This document shows, one piece after another, positions 5,086-6,673 of a stretch of DNA of 6,673 bases. How positions within the stretch are numbered: the first letter of the stretch is position 1; the number at the start of each line of letters is the position of its first letter. This DNA comes from Spirochaetia bacterium (GTDB lineage Bacteria; Spirochaetota; Spirochaetia; Treponematales; Breznakiellaceae): contig BNVA01000111.1 in the NCBI GenBank assembly GCA_025997755.1, positions 1 to 6,673 on the forward strand, given 5' to 3'. The notes beneath the pieces were generated by a model. It did no database searches and was not told the DNA's origin. It was given only the letters and a program-made list of their open reading frames with translations. Made by a program: the position numbers and the translations under genes.

Positions 5086-6150
5086 ATGAACGATACATAT
5101 TTTGTCTGTGCCGACGGCAGAGATGCCAACGACGGGCTTTCGGAACAAAAGCCGTTTCAAACACTCGCAAAGGCGGTGGACAGCGCAAGGAATGGCAGCA
5201 TAAAAACAATCACCGTTATCGGAACGCTAAATAAAGAGAGTGAGGCACATTCAGTGTTTCCGAAAGATGGGCAAATCAACAATGATCGAGAGTATACGGG
5301 CGATGAAGGTGTATTTTTTATCAACGGAAGCGGCGTTGAAAGTGTATTTTTTATCAGCGAAAGCGGCAAAGAAGAAATCACTATAACCGGTATTAACGAT
5401 GCCTGTTTAAGCGGCGGTTATGAAAAAGAAAATTCGGAGAACAAAGAATTTCACTATGGGAGAATGAGGGTTGTTAAGGTTTCCGGTTGTTCTAATATCC
5501 GGTTTAAAAATATCGCCATAACAGGCGGAAATATTTCTTCTTACCTTTCTGCCCCGTTGTCAATGACGTTCTCCCCTCAAACACACAATATACCGGCAGG
5601 GCGCGGAGGCGGTTTGTATATTTCGCCGTCCGCCATTGTTACGCTGGATAAAAACGCCGTAGTACACGGTAACAAATCTTTGGTAAGCGGCGGCGGTGGT
5701 GTTGCAGTTGTAGGCGGCAGACTTAATTTAGACGGCGGCGTGATACGTGATAATTATGCGGAATATGGCGGCGGCGTACATGTTTCGTCAGGTAGGTTAG
5801 ATATTGAAAACTGCGTTTTTCTAGAGTATTCAAATCGCATGAGAATACTCTATGATAAACATTGCCAAATATTCGGCGAACTCAATATGCGCAATGGTGA
5901 AATTATAAAGAACACCTCATGTGACGGCGGTGGTGCTTATATAGCTAGAGAATGTACTTTTACGATGTCGGGCGGATTAACCAAGCAAAATACAATAACG
6001 GTTGAGCCCTTTAGCCTTATTGCATATTCTCACAGAACAAAAATCTTGCGTAATGGAGTGTCTCTTGAAAATGGCAGTATCTTTATTACAACAGGCGGCC
6101 GTATTCTTGATGGAAAACGCAATAATAGGTTTAAATTTTATACTCTTTAA
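5086..6150 (+). CDS. Parallel beta-helix repeat protein (pectate-lyase-like fold), no signal peptide
   Basis: This is a 354-aa protein. Residues 5-45 (YFVCADGRDANDGLSEQKPF then TLAKAV) are the classic N-terminal cap of right-handed beta-helix proteins of the DUF1565/pectate-lyase-like group. Residues 130-300 contain degenerate coils with recurring GGG: RGGGLYIS, SGGGGVAVVG, YGGGVHVSSG and CDGGGAYIA, alternating with 'M/LxGGxIxxN' strands (NLDGGVIRDN, NMRNGEIIKN, TMSGGLTKQN). Such repeats are common in spirochaete and clostridial proteins. There is no N-terminal signal sequence or C-terminal anchor, so a cytoplasmic or non-classical location is implied. No catalytic residues can be identified. 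A 33-base tandem duplication makes VFFINGSG/VFFISESG at residues 77-96. It has its own promoter and no co-directional partner. Function unknown: ligand binding or carbohydrate binding are possible. Confidence 0.85.
   Translation: MNDTYFVCADGRDANDGLSEQKPFQTLAKAVDSARNGSIKTITVIGTLNKESEAHSVFPKDGQINNDREYTGDEGVFFINGSGVESVFFISESGKEEITITGINDACLSGGYEKENSENKEFHYGRMRVVKVSGCSNIRFKNIAITGGNISSYLSAPLSMTFSPQTHNIPAGRGGGLYISPSAIVTLDKNAVVHGNKSLVSGGGGVAVVGGRLNLDGGVIRDNYAEYGGGVHVSSGRLDIENCVFLEYSNRMRILYDKHCQIFGELNMRNGEIIKNTSCDGGGAYIARECTFTMSGGLTKQNTITVEPFSLIAYSHRTKILRNGVSLENGSIFITTGGRILDGKRNNRFKFYTL
5309..5367 (+). repeat. Tandem 33-bp duplication inside the beta-helix gene
   Basis: Two 26-base blocks beginning GTGTATTTTTTATCA start at 5309 and 5342 and differ at only two positions (24 of 26 identical). 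The 33-base period adds 11 residues in frame, so it looks like a fairly recent internal duplication within a repeat-built protein. Confidence 0.8.
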
Positions 6151-6263
6151 AAATCTACCGCTTTAAAGTTATACAACGGCATTAGTCGGTGCTCTATATC
6201 GACCGTATCGCCGATATAGTCAAGCACATCTTTTGCACTTTTATATGCCATTGGGCTTGCGTC
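6147..6263 (-). pseudogene. rtcB: rtcB 3' remnant (C-terminal ~38 codons of RNA-splicing ligase RtcB)
   Basis: The minus strand reads DASPMAYKSAKDVL, then DYIGDTVDI, then LMPLYNFKAVDF and a stop. This matches the C-terminus of RtcB RNA ligases (typically DEAPMAYK..., a 'xxDTVDIV' helix, and an end like IKPIYNFKA). An in-frame TGA at 6267-6269 closes the frame immediately upstream, and nothing resembling the rest of the ~400-500-aa enzyme, including its metal-binding Cys/His residues, is in the window. The internal ATG at 6251 has no ribosome site. The fragment is therefore a relic whose breakpoint lies near 6264, just before the toxin-antitoxin promoter. Its stop codon overlaps the last bases of the convergent beta-helix gene by four bases. 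Recognition is from memory of the family tail, not from a search. Confidence 0.6.
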
Positions 6264-6290
6264 CTGTCAAAACACCTTGAGTGGGGCAGC

Positions 6291-6331
6291 TTTCCCAAAA
6301 CCCGGAAATGGGGTATATTGAAATTAAGGAG
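6291..6331 (+). promoter_or_regulatory. Promoter, possible operator and ribosome site of the toxin-antitoxin operon
   Basis: TATATT (6314-6319) is a -10 candidate with a weak TTTCCC (6291-6296) at 17 bases. TTTCC...GGAAA (6291-6295 and 6304-6308) is an inverted repeat between the boxes, a plausible autoregulation site for the antitoxin. AAGGAG (6326-6331) is eight bases before ATG 6340. Confidence 0.45.
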
Positions 6332-6339
6332 AAGCCTAG

Positions 6340-6579
6340 ATGTATGCCACGTTCCACCTGAAAACGGAAGAGCTTAACGCCGATGTTATCCAGACGCTGA
6401 AAAACGCCTATCCCCAGCGTGAAATCGTTATTTTGCCCAAAGACGAATATGATGAATGGGAAAAAGAACGGCACAATGCGGCGTTTACGGAGAAATTGCA
6501 ACAGCGTATAAAAAGGCTTGACGAAGGAAAGGGGATAGTCAAAACCATGGCAGAACTTAGGGCTATGGAAAATGGCTGA
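6340..6579 (+). CDS. Type II antitoxin of a YoeB-like toxin-antitoxin pair
   Basis: This is a 79-aa acidic/basic protein. The first ~35 residues (MYATFHLKTEELNADVI, LKNAYPQREIVILP) have the beta-alpha-beta pattern of short antitoxins that dimerise and bind their own promoter. The rest (DEYDEWEKERHNAAFTEKL to MAELRAMENG) is a charged helical tail of the type that wraps around and neutralises the toxin. The downstream ORF overlaps it by eight bases and begins like YoeB, which makes the antitoxin assignment firm even though it does not look like classical YefM. A perfect AAGGAG precedes it. Expected role: inhibits the ribosome-dependent RNase and represses the operon together with it. It follows directly on the rtcB relic breakpoint. 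Confidence 0.8.
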   Translation: MYATFHLKTEELNADVIQTLKNAYPQREIVILPKDEYDEWEKERHNAAFTEKLQQRIKRLDEGKGIVKTMAELRAMENG

Positions 6580-6673
6580 TTTGATTTTCGATCCCGATGC
6601 CTTTAAGGAATATATAGAATGGCAGACCCAAGACCGCAAAACCCTGAAAAAGATAAATGATCTCATTGAGGAT
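6572..6673 (+). CDS. yoeB: YoeB/Txe-family mRNA interferase toxin (3' end outside window)
   Basis: The frame opens at ATG 6572 inside the last codons of the antitoxin gene (eight-base overlap) and is open for all 34 codons to the window edge. The start MADLIFDPDAFKEYIEWQ, followed by DRKTLKKINDLIED, matches the YoeB N-terminus (…W…A…DYLYWQ…D…KKINxLI…). YoeB toxins are about 85 aa RelE-fold proteins that cleave mRNA at the ribosome; the catalytic Glu/Arg/His residues lie in the part beyond the window, so activity cannot be judged. The overlap implies translational coupling with the antitoxin. Confidence 0.85.
   Translation, partial: MADLIFDPDAFKEYIEWQTQDRKTLKKINDLIED

Noticed and set aside
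6241..6666. 141-aa minus-strand ORF across the toxin-antitoxin genes
   Set aside because: It is antisense to the well-supported antitoxin and toxin genes and its translation resembles no protein; a shadow frame.
1..6673. CRISPR array, tRNA or rRNA genes
   Set aside because: No regularly spaced direct repeats and no cloverleaf or rRNA-like sequence were seen on either strand.

Overview
The window looks like an accessory, defence-island-like stretch of a low-to-moderate-GC bacterial chromosome with strong AAGGAG-type ribosome binding sites. The organism cannot be fixed from sequence alone. The beta-helix repeats, the HTH family, the 'YNFKA'-type RtcB tail and the toxin-antitoxin content would fit a host-associated anaerobe such as Treponema (Spirochaetota) or a clostridium; this is inference. 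No housekeeping operon, rRNA, tRNA or CRISPR array is present.

Left half (1-3551, all on the minus strand): a compact probable operon reading leftwards. It starts with a 183-aa HTH regulator and continues with a 25-aa small ORF behind a near-perfect Shine-Dalgarno sequence, a 531-aa protein with glycine-rich hydrophobic segments, a 246-aa protein and a glycine-zipper-like membrane protein cut by the window edge. The 246-aa protein carries a four-cysteine Fe-S domain of the CO-dehydrogenase/corrinoid-protein type in front of a TerB-like helical region. Gaps are 13-32 bases, and one stop codon is part of the next gene's Shine-Dalgarno. None of the three structural proteins has a function I can name. 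Together they are the best candidate here for an undescribed membrane-associated stress or defence system.

Middle (3552-5085): a divergent intergenic region with a palindrome, then a plus-strand WYL-type transcription regulator whose WYL signature is degenerate. Next comes a minus-strand hicA/hicB relic in which the start of hicA has been joined to the end of hicB by an internal deletion. It is followed by an orphan minus-strand terminator-like hairpin and an inverted second copy of the palindrome.

Right part (5086-6673): a 354-aa plus-strand parallel beta-helix protein with no signal peptide, a minus-strand remnant of the last ~38 codons of an rtcB RNA ligase gene, and a plus-strand type II toxin-antitoxin pair (antitoxin plus a YoeB-like toxin cut by the edge).

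Working model (inference): the regulator(s) control the leftward operon, possibly through the GTCGC-N7-GCGAC palindromes. The relics and toxin-antitoxin genes on the right mark a site of repeated gene gain and loss.
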